Below the pieces are notes generated by a model. It was not told the DNA's origin. It saw only the letters and a list, made by a program, of their open reading frames with translations, and searched no databases. From NCBI GenBank assembly GCA_016946835.1, contig JACVTC010000046.1, positions 790,001-854,000 of the forward strand: DNA of 64,000 nt. The letters are read 5' to 3'. A program made the translations under genes and the position numbers. The DNA is from Neocallimastix lanati (nom. inval.) (taxonomy: Eukaryota; Neocallimastigomycota; Neocallimastigomycetes; Neocallimastigales; Neocallimastigaceae). How positions within the stretch are numbered: position 1 is the stretch's first letter; each line of letters begins with the position of its first letter. Of the stretch, positions 26,046-40,500 are shown piece by piece.

Positions 26046-27080
26046 GTATATTATTATATATTATTATTTAATTTGTTAAAATAATGGAAAATTTAATTAG
26101 TATATTAAATTAGAATTATTAATTATAATAAAAAAGATAATCTTATCTTTACAAAATTTAAAAATATTTCTCACATTCAATAAATTGACATAAATTAATG
26201 TAAATTAAAAAATAGAAATTTTTAATTATTAATATTAATATATTATTTCATATTATAAATTTAAAAAATTATTGAATTTTTTTTTTTTTATTTTTTATTT
26301 TTGGTATGTTCCTATAATTAATAATATTTTTTTTGTATTTAATTATATAATACATTATTATTATTCTTTTATTATTATTATTATTATTAACATTATAAAA
26401 GTTATTATAAACATTATTATTAGTAATATTATTTTTTATTTTCTCTTTATATTTTTTATCTATTTATAATTAATAATTATTTGTTTTATTATAATGCATT
26501 TTTTTATATTATGAATACTTTTAAATACTTTTTACTTTTTGTTAATTTTTAGAGTTACGATATGACCTGTCAATTTATATTTTCCAATTTATTTTATTTT
26601 ATTTTATATTATTTTTCATTTATGTACATTTATATATTAATTTTTTTTGTTTTAAAAAATATTAATAATTAAAGTTTTTTAAATGGAAAAGAATATTTTT
26701 GGAAAAAAAATTTTATTAAATATATATTAAATTAATTTAAAATGATGATGATCATTTATGGAAACAATTATATATAATAATTAGAATTATTATAATTATC
26801 ATTACATATATATATTTTTAATATTCTTTTTTATTTATTTGTATTACTTTTTAAAACTATCCAATTGAAATGAATGTTTTTTTTTAATAAACAATTTAAA
26901 TATATAATAAACTCTATTTTTTTTCTTTTATTAAATATTACAAAATGACAATAAAAATAAAAATGCCGTTATAGATTTACAATGAGGATCAACTAATTTT
27001 ATAAAAATGCTATTAAAATACAATTGAAAAAAAAAAAAAAATTAAAATATAAAATATATTCAAATTAAATCAAATTAAAT

Positions 27081-27112
<32 letters not shown>

Positions 27113-27570
27113 GATTAATTATATTTTTAATATTATTATTAATTATATGAATTTTTTAAATTTGATAATTTTATAAAAGAAAACTTTTTTACCCTAAAAT
27201 TTTAAAAACAATTTTAAAAAAAATTTTTTTTATTAAAAATTTTATAAGGAAAGAAAAGTAATTATTATTATAATTATTAAGTTATTTTCTTTTCAAACCA
27301 ATACATTTTAAAAACATTCAATATCTATTGTATTTATTGTATTATATTTAATATCGTTATAAAAAAAAAAAAATTATTCTGTTAATATAATCAAAAAAAA
27401 AATTTTATTTTGTTTAAAAAATATCAAATTTCATTATTAATAAAAATTTGATATTAAAAAAATAATAAAAAAGAAAAATTAATATACTATATTTTATATT
27501 AAATATAAAAAATAAAAAATATATTTTGTTGAGTATATAATATATATATTAAATAATATAACAAAACAAA
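25941..27570. other. Intergenic region upstream of CotH copy 2
   Basis: AT-rich with poly-T (26010-26044) and poly-A (27086-27112) runs. An open frame at 26272-26469 is pure Ile/Phe/Tyr/Asn and is judged non-coding. TA-rich sequence lies within 40 nt of the CotH start. Confidence 0.45.
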
Positions 27571-29719
27571 ATGAAGACTTTATTCATAATATCATTATTA
27601 AGTAAATATTTATAATCACAATAAATATATTATATTTTTTTTTTCTTTGATTTAAATAAAAACATAAAATTAATTACTTTACATAAATTTTAATTAAAAA
27701 TATTATAGTTTCCACTGCATTATGTTCTTATATAAGTGGATTGGGTAGATCATTTGAAGAAGCAGATTTTCAAATGATTGACCTTTATGTTACTATGCCA
27801 GCTACTGAAGTTGAAAAATTAATTCAAACTGCTCAAATTGCTGAAAATCAAGTTGCCAATGGTAATGCTAAAAATAATCCAGACTTTAAATATGAAGAAG
27901 CCACAATGGTTATTAAATTAAATGGGTATGTAATATATTTATATATAATTAAATATCTATGTATTATATTGTTAATTTATATTAAATAAATATATATTAT
28001 AATATAAATAAATTATAATAAATATTTATTTATGATAACAATAAATAAAATATAAAAACTATGATAATCAGACAAGAAAATACATTTGAAAATGTTAGTT
28101 TTAAGACTGGTGGTATGTATGCTCGTTCTAATGATAAGGTTGGTTATAACATAAAATTAGACAAGAAATTTTTAGGTCGTAAGAATATTAGAATTAGACC
28201 AGATGCAAATGATAAAACTCATCTTCGTTCAAAACTTGCTTGTGATATAGCAAACAAGATCGGTGTACCATCTATTCAAGCTGCTTATGCTAGACTTTAT
28301 ATGAATAATGAATACTGGGGCTTATATACTTTAATGGATGCTATAAAACCATCATGGATTAAACAAACTTATGATCCAGCTGAAAAAGAAGTTTCAAATT
28401 TAATTCAATGTAAATATGATGGTATGAATTTAACTCCAGGATCTGAATCTAAATGTTTAAATGCTAATGATGAAAACCCAGATATGTCTGCTTTTAACCA
28501 ATTTGTAAGAGAAGTTAATGCTGCAAGTAGTATTGAAGAAATTGAAAAGGTTTTAGATGTTGATGTTTTCTTAAGATTTATGGCTATGGAATGGTTAATT
28601 GGTTCATTTGATCATTTCTTAGTTTTAGGTCACAATTTCTATTTCTACAAAAGAGAAACTGATGGAAAATGGGTTCTTATTGAATATGATTATGATAATA
28701 CTTTCGGTAATGGTGTTTCATTCCCTGTTTACTGGATGAACAAGGGTAAAAACAATGGTGGTAATAATAACAACAACAACAACAATAATAATGGAGGTTG
28801 GGGCGGCTTCAATTTTGGTTTTGGTGGCTTTGGTGGATTCGGTGGTGGTAATGGTTTAGGAAATAATGTTCTTCAATATACTTTTGCTGATTGGGAATTG
28901 AATATTCCAATTATTAACACTTTAGTCCACAAAAATCCAGAAAGATTTACTGGAATTGTTAAAGATATTTTAGCTAATGCTTTCAATCCATCACTTTTAA
29001 ATGATTATATTGATCAACTTAAAACCTTCCTTTTACCATATGTTAAGGAAGATTGTACACCAGGTGCTAATGGTAGACTTCCAGGTAGAATTAATCAAAA
29101 GGGTAACCAAAATCCAGCTTCTGTTAATGATTTCGAAGCAAACATTGAGGGATCTGTTAATAATGTTGAAGGTGTGAAGTCTTGGATTAAGGGTAAATTT
29201 GATGTTGCTAGTAAGGAATTCGGATTCAATCAAAACCAAGTTGGTTCTGGTAGTATTACTACAAGTGTAGGATTTAGCTTCTCCAAGAAGAAGGATGATA
29301 ACAATGAAAAGAAGAGTGATAATAGTAATGACAATAATAACAATTTTGATAACAATTTCAATGGTAACAACAACAATAATTTAGACAATAATTCCAATGC
29401 TAATAATAACAATTTCGACAACAACAATGGTAATAATGCCTCTTCCGTTTGTTGGTCTGAAGCCTTAGGTTACAATTGTTGTTATGGTTGTATTTCTTAC
29501 TACGAAGATGATGATGGTAAATGGGGTGTTGAAAACAATCAATGGTGTGGTATTCTTGAAAGTACTTGTGGTAAACTTAGTGCTGCTGCAAGTGAATGTT
29601 ATGGTGCTTCAATTAGTAAATATCCATGTTGTGAATCTTGTGATGTTGTTACCACTGATCAAAATGGTAAATGGGGTATTGAAAATGGCCATTGGTGTTC
29701 TATTAAATATTCTTGTTAA
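27571..29719 (+). CDS. CotH-family kinase-like protein with two fungal dockerins (CotH copy 2)
   Basis: Three exons, 27571-27601, 27709-27925 and 28072-29719, giving 631 residues with consistent phases. Exon 1 (31 nt) plus the start of exon 2 form the signal peptide (MKTLFIISLLISTALC). The mature start [20 protein letters not shown] matches copies 3 and 4. The CotH domain has [55 protein letters not shown] and EYDYDNTFG (first Asp at residue 289). Directly after that motif is a low-complexity loop of Asn run, then Gly/Phe/Trp repeats (28739-28864). An Asn/Asp-rich linker (29290-29440) precedes two dockerins (about 543-631) with CWSEALGYNCC, WGVENNQWCG, PCCESCDVV and WGIENGHWCS. It is a secreted, cellulosome-docking protein by family precedent. 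Confidence 0.93.
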
Positions 29720-29997
29720 GAAACAGAAAAAAAAAAAATTATTTTCATGATAAAAAATATTTAGATAAATTTTTATTATAATTTCATAGATAATTTTATA
29801 AATATATATTAAGATTTATTTTTAAAATCTATTGTGTTTTTTTTTTTTTTTCTTTTTTTTGTTATATAAATATTTTTTTATTTTTATTTTTATAATATAT
29901 ATTAAAATATAAAATACACTAATAAATAATATTTAATATTATGTAAAAAATTAATGATTTAAATATAAATATAAAAATTAAAATTTAAATATATAAA

Positions 29998-30033
<36 letters not shown>

Positions 30034-30341
30034 TATTTAAGAGTGTATATAAATTTTAAAAATGTTCATATTTTAATTTCATAATATATATATATATATA
30101 TGGGTGTAAGGTTTAAAACTTTCAAAATTTTTATTTATTAATATATCCATTGTAAAAGAGAGTTTTTGATACAATATTGTAATTATAAACATTTGAAATA
30201 AATTGTTCCAATATGGTATACTTTTGAATTTTTAAATTTTCTGATTTTTTTTTTTTTTTTTTTAATTTATTTCATTAATTTATTTTTTTATTAAATATTA
30301 AATTTTATTTTTAAAATCTATCGTTTTTTTTTTTTTTTCGT

Positions 30342-30393
<52 letters not shown>

Positions 30394-30524
30394 CAGGGAA
30401 GAGAATACACTTCCAAAAACTTTATTAAATTTTATTTTAAAAAATACATGTAGGTGAAAAGTACATTAGAAATTAAAAATAAAAAATTAAAAAATAAAAA
30501 ATAAAAAATAAAAAAGCTCGAAAA

Positions 30525-30604
<80 letters not shown>

Positions 30605-30974
30605 CGTTATATAAATATTTTTTTTTATTTTTATTTTTATAATATATATTAAAATATAAAATACACTAATAAATAATATTTTATATTATGTAAAAAAATA
30701 ATGATTTAAATATAAGTATAAAAATTAAAATTTAAATAAATAAAAAATTCAAAAAAAAAAAAGTTTTTTTATTTAACAGTGTATATAAATTTTAAAAATG
30801 ATCATATTTTAATTTCCTAATATATATATATATATGGGTGTAAGGTTCAAAACTTTTAAAATTTTTATTTATTATTATATCCAATGTAAAAGAGAGTTTT
30901 TGATACAATATTGCAATTATAAACATTTGAAATAAATTGTTCCAATATGGTATACTTTGGAAAAAAAAAATCTT

Positions 30975-31011
<37 letters not shown>

Positions 31012-31130
31012 CTAATTTATTTCATTAACTTTATTTTTATTAAATTTTATTTATAATATTTTTTAAATTAATATAAAATTTTCCTTATAAAATTTATATT
31101 AATTTATTAATTTGATGCAGATTTAATATG
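29720..31130. repeat. ~360 bp direct duplication separated by a poly-T-headed repeat
   Basis: The block at about 29862-30230 recurs at about 30606-30960 with high identity. Both contain ATACACTAATAAATAATATT, TATATGGGTGTAAGGTT and TTGTTCCAATATGGTATAC. Between them lie a ~60 nt T run broken by short non-T bits, a short block beginning AGACAGGGAAGAGAATACAC (30391) that is shared with 54650, and a 77 nt poly-T at 30528-30604, the longest homopolymer I found here. Confidence 0.8.
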
Positions 31131-31485
31131 AAATGAAATAAAAATTTAAATTAATTTTAACATTATTAAGTCAAATCCCATGGAAGTATCACTTTCTATG
31201 GGGTTCACTGAGGGAAGATCATCTTAATTCGGATGGCACCGAGGTTGATGGTAAAAAGAATCTAAATATTCCATAATGAATGTTTTTGGTATAATTGTTT
31301 ATTGCAGTTGTTTGTCATCAATACTTATTTATCTAAGTTTTTAATTAATTTTAAAAATTTTTTAGAAATGGTATCATTTTTCTTTCCTTGTATCTTTTTC
31401 CTATTTTCCTAATTTAATATTCATCATGCATTTACTATTTCTTCATATATGAATCATTCATGTATTGCACTTATGTTACAATTAT

Positions 31486-31519
<34 letters not shown>

Positions 31520-32699
31520 ATTAATTTATTTTCATTAATATTTTCATTTCTTTTCTAATAATATTTTTAGTTATCATTAGAGAACCATAAAAAATTTAAA
31601 CTCAATTTTTTTTTTACATATTTTTTACGCACTAATAAATTGACTTTTTTTTTTTTTTTAAATGATTATGTAATTATGGTATTTTTTTTATATAAGAATT
31701 GATTCATTCCACCTCATGTATTTTTTTTTTAAAATTTTTTTTAATATACTTTTGATGTTTAATATTCCTTACACTTTTTTTTATTTTTTTTTTTTAGACT
31801 TTCTCAAATGATTCTAAATTTTTTTTTCTCTTTTTTATTAGGTTAAAAATTCGAGTGAAATAAATACAATATAAAAAAATATATAACCAAAAAAAAAAGA
31901 CCACATCAAAGAGTTTATTTTATTTTATTCTTTTATTTTTTTTCTTCTACTTTATTTATTAATTTTTTTATTTTATATATACAATAATTTTTTTATCAAT
32001 ATAAATTAGTTTTTATTTTGAAATGTTTATTATATGAAGAAATCTGAAACTTTTCGGTCCTGACAATGAAAATATTTTTTAAATATTTATTAAAGACCTT
32101 GAATCTTAAACTAAAAGTTAGACTATGGGAATTTTTAAATAAAAATATTGTAAAATTGTCACGACATTATTCATATACTAACATGGAAAACTACTTCATC
32201 CTATGAGTTAACTATAATAATAATACATATTATTTGAACGATTTTTTATATGATTACAAAATACTTACCTGTTAAAAGAATAAATTGGAAGATTACTCCA
32301 TGGAATCGCACATTTCATTTCATAGTATAAATTATACTAGAATCAGGTATTATTGTGAATCCACTATTTCTATTTTTCTGATATTCTTCTGTAGGGGATA
32401 ATCCTTTCTTGAATACTAAAAATATTTTAACCTTTGTATTAGCTGGAATATAAATGGCTAGAATACTGAAAAAATGTGACGTGACCGATTTACTCATTTT
32501 AATTCTGTTTTTAATCCTATTCGCATTTGTCTTCAATAAGTCGGTAAGAGTTCATTTTCTGAATTGAAATTCTTTTTTTACTTCCTATTCATTTCTTAAT
32601 CATTATAGAATAGTACTTAAAACATAGATATATACTCTCAGTAAATACAGTTTCCTTTAAGGGTGTTAGATGTTTATTAGGAAACATTTACAACTCCAA
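31131..32699 (+). other. Degraded sequence, possibly the 5' part of the non-LTR element
   Basis: Less AT-extreme than the flanks (for example 31175-31265), which suggests former coding or transposon sequence, but broken by stops in every frame. Open frames at 32315-32536 and 32729-32920 on the minus strand look like shadows. I assign it only tentatively to the retrotransposon that follows. Confidence 0.35.
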
Positions 32700-33621
32700 C
32701 AACAACAAAAAAAAAAAACATAATGAATTTAGATTAAAGTTAAAACTGAACTGATTTTGATAATTGGCTCAAGAATCACCAGAACCACCCTTCTATTATT
32801 GTTGGTCATATCAATATGACTAAAAAGCAATTTAAATCGAAGGCAACAGCATGGAATCGAGATTGCGGAAAAAGGCAACCATTTCGTTGTTATTGAAGGC
32901 AACAAAGTTCTTATTTCCAAGAATTTCTCCTCAATAGTTTGTTATGGATATGGTTGGTCACCAGTTTACTTTTTGGTCTAAAGGTGGAAAAGAATTCTTG
33001 TATTGACTTTATAGTTGTTAATGATAAATTTAAGATATTATCTGAATATTACTTCCGTATGACATTCTTGTTAGCATATCTCTGACCATTTATCATTTAT
33101 TCTTTCTTGCGAAAAAATACCTCCTGATGGCTTTACTAATCCACCTCATGGTAAGAAAATTAAATGGTCTAATGGAATTTGAAGAAATAAACATGAAACC
33201 AATTTTTTTTTTCTCATAATAAATTCACATGATTACTTGTTTACTGGATGTATTTGAGCATAATGATAATCTGGACTTTAACGCAATGGGATGATGACTT
33301 CCCTTAATGAATTAAATTCTACTTCTCTACTTCTATTGTTTCCATTCCTATGAAAGAGGATCTTTTAAGATTGTAATAATTACCTATAGGTATTTCACTC
33401 ATCTATATAGGTTTATTAAAGATTTTATTTAAAAATTTTTCACAAAAAAACAATTGTGGACTTTGCTTTTTCTCATGCAATTATTAGATTATTAGACCAG
33501 AACAGACTTTGGTTTTTAGAAATAAAGAAGAATGTATTAGTTTATTTGTTTCAATTTTGTAAAATTTATCGAAAGAAGAAAATTTTAATGATCAATTTAC
33601 CTTTCTTGCTTTTCTTGATCT

Positions 33622-33663
<42 letters not shown>

Positions 33664-35085
33664 CATATGGATTCAATTCCAATTTATAATAAACTTACAA
33701 AACTTAATAATATTGGTATGAGTGGAAAGTGACTTCAGTTTATTACTAATATACTATATCTTCCATCGAAAGCTCATGTACATTTTAATGATAAAATTTT
33801 CATAAGAATTTCCAGTATGATGTGGTGTTCCCCATGGGTGTCTCTTTATCACTTAATTTTTATTTAATTTATTTATCAATGACATACTTAATAAATGCAA
33901 AAGATATGGTACGATCACAGAAAGGAAAGTGCGTTGTGATGGCTTGCTTTGCTGAATGATATTGTTTTGTTGGTTCCCTACAAAATCCTCTTTTAATAAC
34001 TTTTTTATATAAAGCTCATTAATTGAGGGCTATCAAAAAGGAAATTGACGTTTTGAAATTAGTAAATGAGCTATGCTTGTTGCTAAACCAAAGAATGCTT
34101 TTTTTTTTAATTCTTCAAGATATTATGAAAATCCTACTTTTTTTTTTTTGTTTGTCATGAACCTTCTATCAAGCATTAATCAAATAATATACCTATCTTG
34201 AAGTATCTTTCAATGAATTAATCGATTTAAAGCTTATTATTGCTAAAAAGATGAACAAATAAAAAAATAATATTATATGGTTAACTAATCTTTTGTCCTT
34301 AGTTCAATTCTTTACTTTGCACTTTTACTACGATCAAATAAAAAAAAAAAAAAAACACTGAAAAAGCTCAACCTTCTTTTAATCGAAATTTGCCTTTGGA
34401 GTTTTGAGTTTAAAAATATAAATTCTCCAATATACATACTACGATTGATATTACGTCTAAGGAACTATTTATACCTCGTATATAGCTAGTTTTTTGTGTT
34501 AAAGTGATAATTCGTTTTGAAAAAAAAAAGTGAAAAGAGTCTTCCTGTATTTATTTTATTTATTTTCTCATTGAATCAAAAAATATACCAAACACATTCA
34601 TATTATTCATGGACGAAAAAAAAAAAAAAAGCATATAGATTAACAATACTCAAACACAATAATAAAACTTCCCCTGAAAAATACGGAAGTTTTATGATGG
34701 GGGAAAAAAGACTCATTATTTAAGTATTCCTGCAATTAGATCAAGTAAATACGAAAAATATACACATGCATATATATATATATAATTTTTTTTTTTTTAA
34801 AAAAAAAAAAAAAATTATGGGTTAGGTTATATTGGCCTCTGTTTCAAAAGGAAAGTTAGGAACTGGAGAAGCACTCCGAGAAAAAAAGCATACATGAAAA
34901 TTATCAACAATAATATGCATGTCAGAGAGTGCCAATACTGAATACTCAGTAAAGTCGTCGAGTAGGGAACAAATTTCTGCCTAAATGGAAGTGTGTGACT
35001 ACCTTATTAAAAATTCCCACTAGCCCCTGAGAGGGGGGGGGGGGTGGGGCTGAAACCAAGGACAGTACACTGTAAATATAAAAAA
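32700..35085 (+). mobile_element. Decayed non-LTR (LINE-type) retrotransposon with endonuclease and reverse transcriptase remnants
   Basis: Read in three shifting frames on the plus strand. An AP-endonuclease is suggested by SIIVGHINMTKKQF (about 32790; the family has IIVGDFN), SCIDFIVVNDKFK (about 32995) and SDHLSFIL (about 33085). Reverse transcriptase follows: RPEQTLVFRNKEECISLF (about 33500), AFLDL then a 40 nt A run then AYxS (motif A, 33610-33680), NIGMSGK, IYYLPSKAHVHF, and CFA-x-DIVLLVP (the FADD box broken by an extra base near 33954). The C-terminal part lies at about 34190-34500. A less AT-rich 3' tail (34820-35085) ends in an A-rich stretch that passes straight into the AAAAT satellite. 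Many stops and frameshifts make it certainly inactive. Confidence 0.75.
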
Positions 35086-36165
35086 GAAAAAAAAAAAATA
35101 AAATAAAATAAAATAAATAGTGAAGTAATATTAAAGAGTAAAATATTAATATAAATAAAATAAAATAAATAGTGAAGTAATATAAAAGAGTAAAGTATAA
35201 AAATGTAAAATATTAATAAAAATAAAAATAAATAAAATAGATAGTAAAGTAAGTAATAAAAAAATAAAATATTAATAAAAATGAAATTAAAAAAAAATAA
35301 GCAGTAAAGTAATATAACAGAGTAAAGTATAAAAATGTAAAATATTAATAAAAAAATAAATAAAATAGATAGTGAAGTAATATAAAAGAGTAAAGTATAA
35401 AAATGTAAAATATTAATAAAAAAAAAAAAAATAAAATAGATAGTGAAGTAATATAATAGAGTGAAATATAATAATGTAAAATATTAATAAAAATAAAAAT
35501 AAATAAAATAGATAGTGAAGTAATATAAAAGAGTAAAGTATTACAAATAAAATAAAATAAAATAAATAATGAAGTAATACAAAAGAGTAAAGTATTACAA
35601 AAAAATAGAATAAAATAAAATAAAATAAAATAAAATAAAAAGTAAAATATTAAATAAGAAAGTACAGATTTAATAAAATAAAATAAAATAAAAAGTAGAA
35701 AATTAAATAAGAAAGTACAGATTGAATAAAATAAAATAAAATAAAAAGTAGAATATTAAATAAGAAAGTACAGATTGAATAAAATAAAATAAAATAAAAA
35801 GTAGAATATTTAATAAGAAAGTACAGATTGAATAAAATAAAATAAAATAAAATAAAATAAGTAGTAGAATATTAAATATAAAGTACATATTGAATAAAAT
35901 AAAATAAAATAAAATAAGTAGTAGAATATTAAATATAAATTACAGATTGAATAAAATAAAATAAAATAAAATAAATAGTGAAGTAATATAAAAGAGTAAA
36001 GTATTAATAAAAATAAAATTAAATAAAGTAAAAAATAGAATATTAAATAAGAAAGTACAGATTGAAAAAAATAAAATAAAATAAATAGTAGAATATTAAT
36101 AAGAAAGTACAGATTGAATAAAATAAAATAAAAAATATAATAAAATAAATAGTTGAATAATAAAA
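35086..36165 (+). repeat. AAAAT pentamer / ~36 bp satellite array (second locus)
   Basis: Same family as 7985-10330 in the same orientation. The first half uses a variant unit with ATAGATAGTGAAGTAATATA and AGAGTAAAGTATAAAAATGT. The second half uses GTAGAATATTAAATAAGAAA followed by GTACAGATTGAAT with AAAAT spacers. It abuts the 3' end of the decayed non-LTR element. Confidence 0.88.
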
Positions 36166-37278
36166 TGATTCATAAATGGGTTCTCTGAAAGATGAATCTT
36201 AAGCCGAATAAAATATTATGGCAGAAAGAAAAATAAATAAATAATAATAATAATTATTGGAAAGTCTATATTTGAAAATTAAATTCCTGAACTAATTATA
36301 ATCCATACCAAATAGAAAATTGTTTTTGAGATTTGAAATTGAAATTTAAATTATTATGCTAAACAAAGATCAAAAATTAAGAAATAAACGTTTAAAGAGT
36401 ACTTTCTAATAAACTAAATAAAGACTATTATGTTTTCTAAATAAGAAATATAATATTCTAAAATCTAAAATATAGATATCTGATATTTATTTATTTGGCT
36501 AATTAAATGGAACATGAATTTTAAAATAAAGATGTATTTTACATCAAATAAACATCAAAAGAAATAATTTTCTCATATAAATATAAAATATAAATATAAA
36601 ATAAACATATTAAAACCATTAAAATATGAAAATAAATTACCCTTATCAAAGTTAATTTAAATTTAGAATAAATAATTTTAAATTGAAAATAACAAAAAAA
36701 AAAAAAAAAAAAGAAAAAAAAATTCATTAAATTGAATTAAACATGTTCTAAACCATGGATTTCAAACAAACAACTTTCGGAATAGTAAAAATGACCTTTA
36801 TTAAAGTAAACATTTTAATTTTTTTCTAAATTTAAAATTTAATTCAAAATTTAAAAATAAAATATATACTATGGAACTAAACAAATTAACAATATTTCAA
36901 ATAAGAGTTTCATAGTTATTAAGGAAAAATCAAAATATACAAATTTTTAACTTTTGAAACAATTCATTTTAGTTTAATTAAATTTCAAATTTCATAATAA
37001 ACAAAGGACTTAAACTTTAAAGTAATTTAATGATTTGGATTCACTTAGAAATATTAACGTAAACTTTACAGTAGATAGTTAAAACTAATAATAAGAAATG
37101 GTAATTATATTAAAAGATAAACAGAATATTGATTACTAAACTTAGAATATTTTTGATTTCGAAAGTTTAATAAAAGAAATTAATATAAGAATAAATCAAC
37201 TGAATTATTTTATTTAATGAACTAAACAAAATATTAAACAAAAATTGCAAGTTTCAATTATAAAATATTTTCATAATT
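36166..37278. other. AT-rich spacer
   Basis: No supported gene. The sequence is A-rich on the plus strand without long microsatellites. A short open frame at 36539-36727 on the minus strand is not convincing. Confidence 0.4.
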
Positions 37279-37952
37279 GAAAAATTAACTGACCAAGAAA
37301 TTGTTACTAACTTCCAATCTTTTAAGCAAGAATTACAATCAATAGCAACTAAAGTTAGTGAATTAAAAACTGAAAAGGATGATCATGAACTAGTTATCCA
37401 AACTTCATATAATAGTGATAGAAAATATATAAGATTAATTACAATTAAAGATGTTTTACCAGTTGTTGAAACTAATTAAGAAGGAAAATTAGAAACTACT
37501 AAAGAAGTAAATGATTTTAATGATAAAATTAGAGTTCTTGAAAATAAAAATAAAATTTTAGAAGATAAAATTAGAACTCTTGAAGATAAAAATAAAACTT
37601 TATTAGAAAATTTTGAAATTATTAAAAAAAAATAATTCAGAATTAAATGAACAAAAATTAGAAACAACAAAAGAAGTAAATGAATTAAATGAAAAAATTA
37701 AAGCTCTTGAAAACAAAAATAATATACTTGAAGGAAAATTAAACACAATTAATAATGAAAATTCGGAATTAAAAAATAAAATTGAAAGTCTTGATATTTG
37801 CATTAAAAATCTGCAAAATATAATGGATTCTACACAATGCAAAAGCATTGGATCATCATTTTTGTATTCATCAATCAGAAGTGCAATATGCTCAAGAAAA
37901 ATGTGGTTATAAATTAGAAGGTATTGAATTTTGTGCATTTCCAAATAATTAG
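37279..37952 (+). pseudogene. Prefoldin subunit 2-like remnant joined to coiled-coil sequence
   Basis: Translating from 37279 gives EKLTDQEIVTNFQSFKQEL, VSELKTEKDDHELVIQT, SDRKYIRLI and TIKDVLPVVETN, then a stop at 37476. This matches the prefoldin-2 (Gim4) helix-hairpin-helix order, but the segment between the RLI and the TVKEVLP equivalents (the GGVLVE strand) is deleted and there is no start codon. In the same frame after the stop, a Glu/Lys/Asn heptad-like coiled coil continues, containing the unit KLETTKEVN-x-x-N-x-KI-x-x-LENKN twice, ~167 bp apart (37487 and 37654). A frame slip occurs at the A run near 37623-37632. Near 37830 a second frame slip leads to a Cys-containing end finishing GIEFCAFPNN and a stop. 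No intron is seen in the prefoldin part, which would fit retrocopying. Confidence 0.65.
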
Positions 37953-39348
<1,396 letters not shown>

Positions 39349-39547
39349 TGTTAGAATATGTGAAATGTATGAAATATAAGCTTCAAATGTATTGAAACAT
39401 ATTGTAATATAAATAATGTATAAGCCACAATGTATTAATATAAAAGCATTATTTAATTTAGAATAATTAAGTGCCAGTAACTCTTTATCATAAAATATAA
39501 TAATAAAATTGACATAATTATAAACCATAAATTCATAACTCTTAACA
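39349..39547 (+). mobile_element. Copia-like LTR, single copy with adjoining leader
   Basis: A 199 bp segment with TGTTAGAATATG at its start and CTCTTAACA at its end (TGTTA...TAACA inverted ends). It is followed immediately by GATTAAGAGTCTCAT, the same primer-binding-like word that follows the 5' LTR at 53029. No partner LTR was found; the following ~500 bp up to the next AAT array (40063) has no coding sequence. It is probably the remains of an element inserted in an AAT array. Confidence 0.6.
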
Positions 39548-40061
39548 GATTAAGAGTCTCATCTGACTCTTAAAAAGATTCATAACAAAAGAATCTTTTG
39601 CCGGAAACAATATTATGTCAAAAAAAAAAAAAAATATAATTGAATTTTAAATTATGATAAAGGTTGCTCATTATGTCAATTTTTAAGATGACTAATAAAA
39701 CTGATAACTGATCAAAATGATCAAGATAAAAAAATTGAAGAAACGCATAAAATATAAAACTGTTGATAAAAGAAGTTATTTCAGGATAAGTAAAACTCAA
39801 AAAAAAAATATAAAAATATTTATTTAAAAAGAAAAAACACTTATAAACGTATATAAAAAAAAATTATATATCTTCATACTAGAGACTCTTAATTGAAATT
39901 ATAATTTGATATTTTAACAAATAAGCTTTTGGTTATTAGTAATATAATATCTATACATGAAGGAATCTACTATGTGATGGACTATTTCCGCCCCATGAAT
40001 ATACAAAACATATTATTTAAAGTATAGATATTTAAACGCGTATTTATAAATATCAAACGCG

Positions 40062-40500
<439 letters not shown>

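Noticed and set aside
32315-32920. Minus-strand frames of 73 and 63 codons
   Set aside because: They lie in the decayed retrotransposon, whose endonuclease and RT motifs read on the plus strand; no family match on the minus strand.
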